A stretch of DNA of 8,214 nucleotides from Acidobacteriota bacterium (lineage in GTDB: Bacteria > Acidobacteriota > Vicinamibacteria > Vicinamibacterales > 2-12-FULL-66-21). The first letter of the stretch is position 1. The number at the start of each line of letters is the position of its first letter. Below the pieces are notes generated by a model. It ran no database searches, was not told where the DNA came from, and saw only the letters and a list, made by a program, of their open reading frames with translations. The DNA is taken from positions 1-8,214 of the forward strand of contig JAIVJE010000460.1 in NCBI GenBank assembly GCA_020200195.1, in the 5' to 3' direction. Made by a program: the position numbers and the translations under genes. This document shows positions 1 through 6,622 of this stretch, in pieces.

Positions 1-403
1 CTTCACTGACGCTGCCGTATACCTCGTCGGTGGAGATCTGTACGAATTTGCGAAGACGAGGCGCGACCCGCGCAGCCTCGAGCAACACGAAGGTCCCGAA
101 TACGTCCGTGGTGATGAAGTCGCCCGCACTGGTGATGGAGCGATCGACGTGCGTCTCGGCGGCGAAGTGCACCACGATTTCGGAGGCGGCCACCAGAGGG
201 GACGCGACACCTGCATCGGTGATGTCGCCTTTGACGAAGACGTGCCGCGAGTGGTCGAGGACCTCCTTCAGGTTGTCCATCCGGCCCGCATAGGTCAGCT
301 TGTCCAGCGTCGTGACCCGCCAGTCTTCGTGCGCGGCGAGGGCGTACTTCACGAAGTTCGATCCGATGAAGCCTGCGCCGCCGGTGACGAGGACCTCAAC
401 CAT
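1..403 (-). CDS. rfbB: dTDP-glucose 4,6-dehydratase, N-terminal part (cut by the window edge)
   Basis: RfbB/RmlB converts dTDP-glucose to dTDP-4-keto-6-deoxyglucose in the cytoplasm, using bound NAD+; it is the second step of dTDP-rhamnose synthesis. The visible 134 residues start at an ATG at 403-401. They show the NAD-binding glycine motif TGGAGFIG (residues 7-14), the family stretch LDKLTYAG (33-40), AAETHVDRSI (81-90) and STDEVYG (124-130), which carries the catalytic Thr-Asp-Glu. The YxxxK motif and the C-terminal substrate domain lie beyond the left edge, so about 200 residues are missing only because of the window. The start codon overlaps the 3' end of the upstream epimerase gene by 8 nt, and no strong Shine-Dalgarno sequence is visible, so translation is probably coupled. 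An extended-SDR UDP-sugar epimerase is less likely because the STDEVYG and THVDRSI wording is typical of RmlB. Confidence 0.93.
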   Translation of the reverse strand, partial: MVEVLVTGGAGFIGSNFVKYALAAHEDWRVTTLDKLTYAGRMDNLKEVLDHSRHVFVKGDITDAGVASPLVAASEIVVHFAAETHVDRSITSAGDFITTDVFGTFVLLEAARVAPRLRKFVQISTDEVYGSVSE

Positions 404-890
404 CTTTGCGGGTCCAGTCATACGGCAGCGTGCCGTGGGGTTCGAGCCGGTACTCATCCGGCTCCTTGTAGTCGTACGGCTCGTTCGGCACGTTGATCAC
501 CAGCGACAGGTCGGAGCTGATGCATTTCCAGCCATGATAGACAAGGTTCGGCACCTGGACGAGTGTGGGGTTCTGGGATCCCAGGAAAAACTCGTTGACC
601 GCGCCGCGGGTGGGCGAGTCGTCTCGGGTATCGATCAACACCAGTTTGACCATCCCGGATATGCACGCGAAGTTGTCGATCTGACGGCGATGATAGTGCC
701 AGGCCTTCACGACACCCGGGTACGTGGCGGACACGTAGACCTGCCCGAATTTCGTGAAGAGCTCCGTGTCGTCAACCCGCAGGACCTCCATCAGCCATCC
801 ACGTTCGTCGGGGATCAGCCGGAGTGATTTCGTCCTCACGCCGTGGATCCGTGTCTTGGTCGCCGTATCGAACTTGACGGGCGCAGCCAT
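396..890 (-). CDS. rfbC: RmlC-like dTDP-4-dehydrorhamnose 3,5-epimerase family protein
   Basis: This 164-residue cupin-fold protein belongs to the dTDP-sugar 3,5-epimerase family and sits between rfbA and rfbB, so a role in dTDP-deoxysugar synthesis is strongly suggested. ERGWLMEVLR (29-38) matches the family N-terminal strand. The segment GVVKAWHYHRRQID (59-72) holds H65, the likely counterpart of the catalytic His in the canonical RGLHYQ motif. VYHGW (117-121) matches the second conserved His segment (FAHGF), and a Tyr/Pro-rich end (139-157) stands where the catalytic Tyr region lies. It is shorter than typical RmlC (about 180 residues), and the usual Arg-Gly before Leu-His is replaced by Lys-Ala before Trp-His, so it belongs to a divergent short subgroup and its exact sugar substrate is uncertain. 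It starts with ATG 7 nt after the rfbA stop. AAGGA at 899-895 overlaps that TAA stop and serves as ribosome binding site. Confidence 0.85.
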   Translation of the reverse strand: MAAPVKFDTATKTRIHGVRTKSLRLIPDERGWLMEVLRVDDTELFTKFGQVYVSATYPGVVKAWHYHRRQIDNFACISGMVKLVLIDTRDDSPTRGAVNEFFLGSQNPTLVQVPNLVYHGWKCISSDLSLVINVPNEPYDYKEPDEYRLEPHGTLPYDWTRKDG

Positions 891-894
891 ACCT

Positions 895-899
895 TCCTT
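895..899 (-). promoter_or_regulatory. Ribosome binding site of rfbC
   Basis: On the minus strand the rfbA stop reads into TAAGGAAGGT before the rfbC ATG. AAGGA lies 4 nt upstream of the start and shares two bases with the rfbA stop codon, which would favour coupled translation of rfbA and rfbC. Confidence 0.6.
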
Positions 900-1926
900 A
901 CCAGCGAATCCCGACTTCGGAGTTGTCGCCGAGCATGAACCGGTATGCCGACGGCTTCGTCGGTGTCCGGTGAATCTTCACGTTGCGGCCGATCAGGCTG
1001 TCCTCGACACGGTTGACCAGGTTCCTGATCGAACTGCCTTCGAGGACGATGCTGTGCTCGATCTCGGATTCCCGGATTTCGACGTTGGCCATGATCGAGG
1101 TAAAAGGTCCCACGTATGCGTGCACGATGCGCGCATTGCGCCCGATGATCACGGGACCCCGCACCACGGACTCTTCGACAACCGCTCCGCACTCGAGGAC
1201 AATCTTGCCTTCGAGCCGGGACAGGTCGTCCACAGTACCCTCGATGCGACGTTCGAGGGTATCGAGGATGAGGCGGTTCGCCTCGAGCATGTCCTCGAGC
1301 TTGCCGGTGTCCTTCCACCATCCTTCGACGATGTGCGGCCGCACTTCCAGTCCGCGATCGATCAGATCCTGGATGGCATCGGTGATTTCGAGCTCATCGC
1401 GAAAGCTGGGCTTGATCCGCTTGACCGACTCGAACACCTGCGGCGAGAACATGTACACCCCCACCAGCGCCAGATCGCTGAGGGGTGTCTCCGGCTTTTC
1501 CACGAGGCGAACGACGCGCCCGCCGGACAGCTCCGCCACGCCGAACATCTGCGGATCCGGTACGCGCGCGAGGAGAATCTGGGCCGCGGGACGCTCGCGG
1601 ACGAACTCCTCGACCAGCCCGGTAATCCCTTTGTTGAGCAGGTTGTCGCCGAGATACATCACGAACGGGTGGCCGTCGATGAACGACTCACTGATCAGCA
1701 CGGCATGTGCCAGGCCGCGGGGCGCGTCCTGCTCGATATACGTCACGCGGACGCCCCAGTCGGCACCGTCTCCCACCGCCGCCCGGATTTCCGCCTGCGT
1801 GTCACCGACGACGATGCCGATGTCGCGGATGCCGGCTGCCGCGAGCGCTTCAATCCCATAAAAGAGCACCGGCTTGTTCGCGACGGGCACGAGCTGCTTG
1901 GCGCTCGTGTAGGTGAGCGGACGGAG
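898..1926 (-). CDS. rfbA: Glucose-1-phosphate thymidylyltransferase (long form), lacking its N-terminus
   Basis: RfbA/RmlA makes dTDP-glucose from dTTP and glucose-1-phosphate, the first step of dTDP-rhamnose synthesis. Recognisable sequence begins at LRPLTYTSAKQLVPV (CTC at 1926) and runs 342 codons to TAA. It shows the conserved Lys of SAKQLVP (residue 10 of this fragment), YLGDNLL with the metal-binding Asp (94), LVEKPETP (141-148), EGWWKDTG (201-208), and a C-terminal left-handed beta-helix of hexapeptide repeats (about 240-340). The length fits the long archaeal/actinobacterial-type enzyme of about 355 residues minus about 14. Those missing residues are the start codon and the GGxGTR nucleotide-binding loop. 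Upstream in this frame there is only out-of-frame lptD sequence with no start codon nearby, so the gene as written cannot make an active enzyme. Either a true deletion or an assembly error at the lptD junction explains this. The family call is secure; functionality is doubtful. Confidence 0.88.
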   Translation of the reverse strand, partial: LRPLTYTSAKQLVPVANKPVLFYGIEALAAAGIRDIGIVVGDTQAEIRAAVGDGADWGVRVTYIEQDAPRGLAHAVLISESFIDGHPFVMYLGDNLLNKGITGLVEEFVRERPAAQILLARVPDPQMFGVAELSGGRVVRLVEKPETPLSDLALVGVYMFSPQVFESVKRIKPSFRDELEITDAIQDLIDRGLEVRPHIVEGWWKDTGKLEDMLEANRLILDTLERRIEGTVDDLSRLEGKIVLECGAVVEESVVRGPVIIGRNARIVHAYVGPFTSIMANVEIRESEIEHSIVLEGSSIRNLVNRVEDSLIGRNVKIHRTPTKPSAYRFMLGDNSEVGIRW

Positions 1927-4163
1927 ATTCCCGCAAGCGTGAACGACAGGTTGAAGCGGCGATCCTGCGGCACGCCGACGCCCGTGAACGTGCCTCGAAA
2001 GTTGAACGTCTGATACTCGATCCCGACTCCGCAGCACTGCGCATTGTAATACGCCAAGTAGCGCTGCTGGAGGAAGCTGTCGCGGCGCAGGTCGTAATTG
2101 AACGAGTACGTGCCCCCCAGCTTGTTGCCCAGACGCCGGAAGTTCGCGCTGCCTCCGACATAGTGGTCGGCACGCGCGGGGTCGTCGAAACTGGTGAGGC
2201 CGGGAATGTACCGGCGCTGGCTCCAACTGCCTGACGCCGACAGCCAGGTGCCGTGGTTGTACGAGCCGGTCGCCGAAAGCGTCATCAGCGCATGCGCGAT
2301 GGGGCTCCACTCGCTCCGGAATTCCGCGCGGAACCGGTCGGTCGGCGTGCCGCGGATTTCGATCGCGAGCGGCGAATAGTGCGACGGCTCGGTACCGCTG
2401 AAGCTGCTCTGATACTGGCGATCGTACTGCGCCGCCTCGGGGTCGGTGTAATAGCTCTGCGACAGGGTGATGCTGGCGATCTCGCGCGACGCCTGCTTCT
2501 TCGCATACAGCCGGTTGCTCAGGCTGTAGGTCACGCGCGTCAGGTCCCCGCGATCGGAGTCCGTGCCCTCCAGGCGGACAATCCGGTCGAAGTTGTCAAT
2601 CGCCGTAGTGCGCCGGATCGTTACCGTCGGCTCGACGACGTGCTTGAACTTTTCGGCATAACCGCCGCCAGGCGTGTTCCAGATGCGGTTGAAGACGGGC
2701 CCCGTGATGCGGGACTGGAAGTCGAAGAACTGACGGCCAATCCCGTTGGGCACCTGCGCGCCCGTGGCGTCCAGACTCTCCGTCCAGTACGTCCCCCGCC
2801 ACCAGACGCTCGTATTCACCGAGAGGAACGGCCACCGTGTGAAGGGCACGCGGATCGAGGGGTTCACATCCATCCGCGTCACCCCCTGATCGCTGATCGT
2901 GACGTCTTCGCGCGTGGTGCTGCGCAGCAGCGTTGCATACTCGGCGCTGGCGCCCACATAGATCGGCAGCACCCGAATGGGCCGCTCGCCGCGGGACACG
3001 GACACCCGCGGCAGCGCTCCGTAGGTCGTCACCGTGTCGGTGCCCTGATCGGTGAATATGTCACTGCGCTCTGCAGTCGCGCTGAAGACGTACTCCGCCC
3101 AGCTCCCGCTCACGTTGCCCGCGATCCGGCGCGTGCTGTTGGTGGCGTGGAAGATGTTCTGTTGATACCGTTGCTGCGGCACGATGCTGGAGAAATAATC
3201 GACGTTCGCCCGCGCGCGCAACCGCCGCGGCAGGGTCTGCGTCATCGAGCCAACGATCTGGTAACTGCGCGTATCCCCCGGGACCTGGGAGGATGCCGCA
3301 TGCTCGTTGAGGAAGTTTGCGCGGGCATTCCCCTGCGACCCGGGGCTCAGGACGTAGCGGTACTCGCCGCCGAACCCCTGGCCCGTCTTCGAATACCAAT
3401 CATGAAAAATCGTGGCGTCATGGCTGCGACCAATCGCCCAGAAGAACGCGTTGCTGATCGTCTGCCCCCTCAACGTCGACGCGCCGTAGGTCGGGATCAG
3501 GAACCCGGTGGCCCGATCGTCTTCCTGGATCGGATAGTAGAACACCGGCAGGTACATCATCGGCACGCCCTTGACCTTGAACACCGCGTTCGTCAGTAGC
3601 GCGTAGTCATCCAGATTCAGCGTGATCGAGCGGGAGCCCATCGCCCAGCGCGGCGTGGGCTGCACACACGTCGTAAAGCCGCCGCGGGTGATCTTGTACT
3701 TCTTCGGTCCCACCTTCTGCAGTTCTTCACCCCAGAAATACGCGTCGGGCTCCTGCGTCCCGAACATGCTGCGGTCCACACGATCCCCGAGCGTCGCCGT
3801 GCCGTCAGCGTTGTAGAACGTCCCGGTGCGCGTCCGTGTGTTGAACTCCATCCGCTCGGCCGAGATCCGGTTGCCGCCCGACACGAAGACGACATGGCCG
3901 GCCGCCATCACCAGGTCCTTGTCGTGAAAAATCTCCATCCGGTCGGCGAAGAACTGCATCTCATCGCAGTCGATCTGCACCGGCACGGTCACATCGCCCT
4001 TGAACAACGAGTGATTCTGGTTCTCGCGACCGCCTTCGGCCGTCAGGTACTGCGCCTGGTAGACTCGGCATCCACCGAGGCCGGTCTGCGCGCGGGCGGG
4101 CGTTGCGGTGCCGAACCAGGAGAGGGCGAGGCAGGCGAGAGCGATTGGGCTGAAACGAGGCAT
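1743..4163 (-). CDS. lptD: LPS-assembly protein LptD, C-terminus replaced by frame-shifted read-through into rfbA
   Basis: LptD is the outer-membrane beta-barrel that, with LptE, inserts lipopolysaccharide in the outer leaflet. The product starts with a Sec signal peptide (cleavage likely after TPARA, residues 21-25). An N-terminal OstA/beta-jellyroll domain follows (about 55-180; IDCDEMQFFADRMEI and AAGHVVFVSGG), then KGVPMMYLPVFYYPIQ (198-213), a family signature, and a long barrel. Cysteines at 32, 166 and the pair 710-711 match the four E. coli LptD cysteines that form two inter-domain disulfides; C66 is extra. True LptD sequence ends at residue 746 (NLSFTLAGI, codon 1928-1926). The last 60 residues, down to the TGA at 1743, are rfbA DNA read in the wrong frame, rich in Ser and Arg. 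The native final strand and stop are therefore lost. ATG start 12 nt after the folC stop, with no Shine-Dalgarno, suggests coupling to folC. Confidence 0.9.
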   Translation of the reverse strand: MPRFSPIALACLALSWFGTATPARAQTGLGGCRVYQAQYLTAEGGRENQNHSLFKGDVTVPVQIDCDEMQFFADRMEIFHDKDLVMAAGHVVFVSGGNRISAERMEFNTRTRTGTFYNADGTATLGDRVDRSMFGTQEPDAYFWGEELQKVGPKKYKITRGGFTTCVQPTPRWAMGSRSITLNLDDYALLTNAVFKVKGVPMMYLPVFYYPIQEDDRATGFLIPTYGASTLRGQTISNAFFWAIGRSHDATIFHDWYSKTGQGFGGEYRYVLSPGSQGNARANFLNEHAASSQVPGDTRSYQIVGSMTQTLPRRLRARANVDYFSSIVPQQRYQQNIFHATNSTRRIAGNVSGSWAEYVFSATAERSDIFTDQGTDTVTTYGALPRVSVSRGERPIRVLPIYVGASAEYATLLRSTTREDVTISDQGVTRMDVNPSIRVPFTRWPFLSVNTSVWWRGTYWTESLDATGAQVPNGIGRQFFDFQSRITGPVFNRIWNTPGGGYAEKFKHVVEPTVTIRRTTAIDNFDRIVRLEGTDSDRGDLTRVTYSLSNRLYAKKQASREIASITLSQSYYTDPEAAQYDRQYQSSFSGTEPSHYSPLAIEIRGTPTDRFRAEFRSEWSPIAHALMTLSATGSYNHGTWLSASGSWSQRRYIPGLTSFDDPARADHYVGGSANFRRLGNKLGGTYSFNYDLRRDSFLQQRYLAYYNAQCCGVGIEYQTFNFRGTFTGVGVPQDRRFNLSFTLAGISVRSPTRAPSSSCPSRTSRCSFMGLKRSRQPASATSASSSVTRRRKSGRRWETVPTGASA
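1920..1934 (-). other. lptD/rfbA deletion junction
   Basis: In the lptD frame the sequence is normal through LAGI (ATC at 1928-1926) and then turns to nonsense. In another frame rfbA becomes recognisable from LRPLTYT (CTC at 1926-1924). The two coding signals meet within about 5 bases with no stop, spacer or start between them. The breakpoint therefore lies at about 1926-1930, and the lost DNA includes the lptD end, the intergenic gap and about 14 rfbA codons. Confidence 0.85.
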
Positions 4164-4175
4164 GCGGGCGGGAAT

Positions 4176-5396
4176 TCAGCGCAGAATACCACGCAGCAGA
4201 CCGATCAGAAAGATGGAGCCGGCGATCACCACACGCGCGCCCGGCCGGCACGCCTCAGCCAGCGCCCGCACGGGATCGGGCTGAGCCGTGACGTGCGCGG
4301 GCGGAGGTGTCAGCGCCCTGGCGATCATGACGAGATCCTGCGCGGGCAACGCGCGGGGACTCGGCGCCGTCGTGCAGACAAGTGCGCCGCAGACCGGGGC
4401 CAGCGCCCCCACCATGCCTTCCACGTCCTTATCGCGCATGGCGCCGAAGACGAGCGTGGGATCGATCCACCCCGATTCCCGGATGTATGCCGCCAGCGCG
4501 CGCGCGCCGGCGGGATTGTGCGCGGCGTCCATCAGGACGTCGGCCCCGCGGTAGGTGAACCGTTCCAGGCGGCCCGGCCACTCCACACCTCGGAAACCCT
4601 CCCACACCGCATCGCCATCCACAGACACCCCGAGGCGATCGAGCTCATCGAGCAGACAGAGGGCGACCGCGGCGTTGGCTGTCTGGTGGCGGCCCGCCAG
4701 CCGCAGTGGAAGCGTCTGCGCCCGTGCGAGGTCGGCGGCGCGCACGAGGCGGGCTCCGACCGTCGCGCACGCCTCCTCGATCACGCGCCAGGCCGCCTCC
4801 GGAAGGATCCCGCAGACGACGGGGAGTCCGGGCCGGATCACGCCGGCCTTCTCACGTGCGATCGCTTCCAACGTGTTGCCGAGTTGTGCCTCGTGGTCGA
4901 AATCGATCGACGTGATCGCGACGGCGATGGGCGTCACCACATTTGTTGCGTCGAGCCGGCCCCCTAGGCCGACCTCGAGGACGGCGACGTCCACCTGCTG
5001 GCGTCTGAACAGCTCGAACGCTATCGCCGTCGCACACTCGAAGAACGTCGGCGGCCCTTCCAGCTGTTTCGCGTCCACGAGGCGCTCGACAGCCGCCCGT
5101 ACGGTCGCGGCCGCCTCCTCCAGCGCTGCCGTGGTCACGTCGCGACCCGCGACGGTGTACCGTTCTTCCAGCCGTTCGAGATGTGGAGAGGTGTAGCGGG
5201 CGGTCCGATGACCGGCGGCGCGCAGCACGGCCTCGACCATCGCCACGACGGATCCCTTGCCGTTGGTCCCGGCAACGAGGACGCAGCGAAAGCTGTCTTG
5301 CGGGTTGCCCAGCGCCTCGCACAGCCTCGTGATGTTCTCGAGGCCGAACTTCATGCCGAGGTGTTCGAGGCTGAAGAGATACGCTAACGCGTCCAC
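4176..5396 (-). CDS. folC: Bifunctional folylpolyglutamate synthase / dihydrofolate synthase
   Basis: FolC adds glutamate to dihydropteroate and/or to reduced folates in an ATP-dependent, Mur-ligase-like reaction in the cytoplasm. The 406-residue protein shows the N-terminal family start YLFSLEHLGMKFGLENI (6-22), the P-loop GTNGKGS (43-49), TSPHL (69-73), EVGLGGRLDATN (141-152), SIDFDHEAQLG (163-173), EKAGVIR (182-188; this Lys is normally carbamylated), GRHQTANAAVA (235-245) and the second-domain motif DAAHNPAGA (290-298). All expected ATP and metal motifs are present. It is somewhat shorter than usual (about 420-430), mainly in the linker near 205-235. The start is GTG at 5396-5394, one base after the accD stop (TGACGTG), with no Shine-Dalgarno, so coupled translation is likely. 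An accD-folC pairing is common in bacteria. Confidence 0.93.
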   Translation of the reverse strand: MDALAYLFSLEHLGMKFGLENITRLCEALGNPQDSFRCVLVAGTNGKGSVVAMVEAVLRAAGHRTARYTSPHLERLEERYTVAGRDVTTAALEEAAATVRAAVERLVDAKQLEGPPTFFECATAIAFELFRRQQVDVAVLEVGLGGRLDATNVVTPIAVAITSIDFDHEAQLGNTLEAIAREKAGVIRPGLPVVCGILPEAAWRVIEEACATVGARLVRAADLARAQTLPLRLAGRHQTANAAVALCLLDELDRLGVSVDGDAVWEGFRGVEWPGRLERFTYRGADVLMDAAHNPAGARALAAYIRESGWIDPTLVFGAMRDKDVEGMVGALAPVCGALVCTTAPSPRALPAQDLVMIARALTPPPAHVTAQPDPVRALAEACRPGARVVIAGSIFLIGLLRGILR

Positions 5397-5397
5397 G

Positions 5398-5955
5398 TCA
5401 CGTGGCGGTCGCTGCGGAGGGAGAGGCGTGCGCGCGCGGGCCGGGGGCGCCGAAGCGCAGGACGCGCGTGATGACGTCTTTCAGTTCCCGCCGGAGTCGC
5501 CCGGCAACCGCGCGCTCGATGGCGCGGGTGATCTTCTCGCCGACAACGACGCCCATGCTGCCGCCGATGAAACCGTACTCCATGGCGGCGGCCACCGCGT
5601 CCATGCCGTCGATCCGCCCGGTCGCCGTGATCACGGCGTCCTTCAATCCTGTGGCGGCGGTGCTGGCGTCAAGGCGCTTGCGGTACGGCTTCGTGTCGGT
5701 GAATCGGAGCGGATCGGTCGAAGCCAGGCCTCGATCGTGTTCGACCCAGTCTCCGTCGAACAGCGAACGTAGACGCTCGGCGGCCGAAAGCCGGAAGTGA
5801 TGGGCGCACTTGGTGCAGACGCTGAGACTCGCCGCCAGGTCCTTGTTGTAGATGACCTGACCGCACGACGGGCACTTCACCCAGAGCCCTTCGGGCACCC
5901 GGCTTTGCTTGCCCGGGGGCTCGATCGGCTTGCGGACCTTGGTGAACCAGGCCAT
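5398..5955 (-). CDS. accD: Acetyl-CoA carboxylase carboxyltransferase subunit beta, internally deleted
   Basis: AccD pairs with AccA to transfer the carboxyl group from biotin to acetyl-CoA, making malonyl-CoA for fatty acid synthesis. The product has the zinc ribbon (C28, C31, C47, C50), DPLRFTDTKPY (81-91), TGRIDGMDAVAAAMEYGFI (112-130) and GGSMGVVVGEKITRAIERA (131-149), all textbook AccD. It is only 185 residues, against about 280-305 normally. After AGRL (151-154) the sequence jumps to RRELKDVITRVLRF (155-168), which resembles the extreme C-terminus of AccD. The roughly 100 residues between them hold the SASGGARM oxyanion loop, the TDPTTGGVTASFA motif and most of the acyl-CoA site, and they are missing in frame. 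The junction is at about 5494. As written the protein cannot be catalytic. Since accD is normally essential, a collapsed assembly or a second intact copy elsewhere is expected. ATG start 31 nt after the kinase stop; no clear Shine-Dalgarno. Confidence 0.9.
   Translation of the reverse strand: MAWFTKVRKPIEPPGKQSRVPEGLWVKCPSCGQVIYNKDLAASLSVCTKCAHHFRLSAAERLRSLFDGDWVEHDRGLASTDPLRFTDTKPYRKRLDASTAATGLKDAVITATGRIDGMDAVAAAMEYGFIGGSMGVVVGEKITRAIERAVAGRLRRELKDVITRVLRFGAPGPRAHASPSAATAT
5488..5500 (-). other. accD internal deletion junction
   Basis: The codon for L154 (CTC, 5496-5494) closes the conserved AIERAxAxRL block, where a Pro-Leu-Ile/Val-type strand should follow. Instead CGG CGG GAA starts the C-terminal RREL helix. 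The deletion keeps the reading frame, so it is invisible as a frameshift and shows only by comparison with the family. Confidence 0.75.
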
Positions 5956-5986
5956 AGGCGCAGAGTATCACGCTGTCAACGGACGC

Positions 5987-6622
5987 TCAGGCGCGCCGTA
6001 CGTAGTACTGCGTGCCACGTCCCATCGAACGTACCTGCCGTTCCAGATCCGTCAGCGCATCGTCGCCCCAGGACCAGTCGAACTGCGACGTTTCGACGAC
6101 CAGGAGCGGCGTAGCGGTGTAGTGGAAGAAGAAGTGGTTGTAGGCCTCATTCAGCTCGCGGATGTACTCGTCGGCGAGCGCCGGCGTGTCCGGCTGGGTG
6201 CGTGCGCGATCGCGCAGGCGCCGGCGCAGCACCTCGGTCGGCGTCTGCAGGTAGATGACGAGATCCGGTGCGGGCATGTCGGGCGCGAGCAACGCATACA
6301 ACCGCTGGTAGATGAACAGCTCGTTGTCGTCGAGATTGAGATAGGCGTAAACCTTGTCGCGCTCGAACAGGTAGTCGCAGACGATCAGCTGACTGAACAG
6401 ATCCGATTGCCGCAGCGATGTCTGCTGTCGGTGGCGCGCGAGCGTGAAGAACAACTGGGTCTGGAACGCCGCGCCGGCGCGGCCCGCGTAAAAGTCTGAG
6501 AGAAACGGATTGTCGGTCTCGTCGAGCACGACCGTCGCGTCCAGCCTCGCACCCAGCCGATCCGCCAGCAGCGTTTTGCCGACGCCGGTGGGCCCTTCGA
6601 TCGCAATGGAGCGGAAGTCCAA
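5987..6622 (-). CDS. Deoxynucleoside kinase (dNK/dGK-dAK family)
   Basis: This 211-residue cytoplasmic enzyme of the deoxynucleoside kinase family phosphorylates deoxynucleosides, most likely purine ones, with ATP or another NTP for salvage. It starts with FRSIAIEGPTGVGKT: a P-loop at residues 10-17. ETDNPFLSDFY (35-45) holds the likely catalytic Glu. CDYLFERDKVYAYLNLDDNEL (82-102) matches the substrate-binding helix of bacterial dGK/dAK enzymes. LVIYLQTPTEVLRRRLRDR (121-139) ends in the Arg-rich lid. The length is normal and the protein looks complete. The best start is TTG at 6622-6620, which gives the usual MxFRxIAIEG beginning; no ATG or Shine-Dalgarno is present there. It is the first gene of the leftward train. 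Substrate preference (dG, dA or dT) cannot be read from the sequence. Thymidylate kinase is less likely, given the NPFL and AYLNLDD motifs. Confidence 0.88.
   Translation of the reverse strand: MDFRSIAIEGPTGVGKTLLADRLGARLDATVVLDETDNPFLSDFYAGRAGAAFQTQLFFTLARHRQQTSLRQSDLFSQLIVCDYLFERDKVYAYLNLDDNELFIYQRLYALLAPDMPAPDLVIYLQTPTEVLRRRLRDRARTQPDTPALADEYIRELNEAYNHFFFHYTATPLLVVETSQFDWSWGDDALTDLERQVRSMGRGTQYYVRRA

Noticed and set aside
754..2013. A 419-codon open frame on the plus strand, opposite rfbA and the start of rfbC.
   Set aside because: It is a complementary shadow of GC-rich coding DNA. The minus strand encodes recognisable RfbA and RfbC, while the plus frame has no family motif.
1930..2310. 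The rfbA reading frame stays open upstream to 2310 and could be taken as a 470-residue protein with a novel N-terminal domain.
   Set aside because: That upstream part is rich in Arg, His, Ala and Gln and is the antiphase reading of well-conserved lptD codons; it does not resemble a domain.
2253..3599. A 448-codon open frame on the plus strand, opposite lptD.
   Set aside because: Its Arg/His/Val-rich composition is typical of an antisense shadow, and LptD on the minus strand explains the codon structure.
5974..5979. TTGACA on the minus strand just before accD, a perfect -35 hexamer.
   Set aside because: At 17-nt spacing the -10 would be TATGGC, overlapping the accD start codon, and no other good -10 is placed correctly. 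It is likely chance within an operon.
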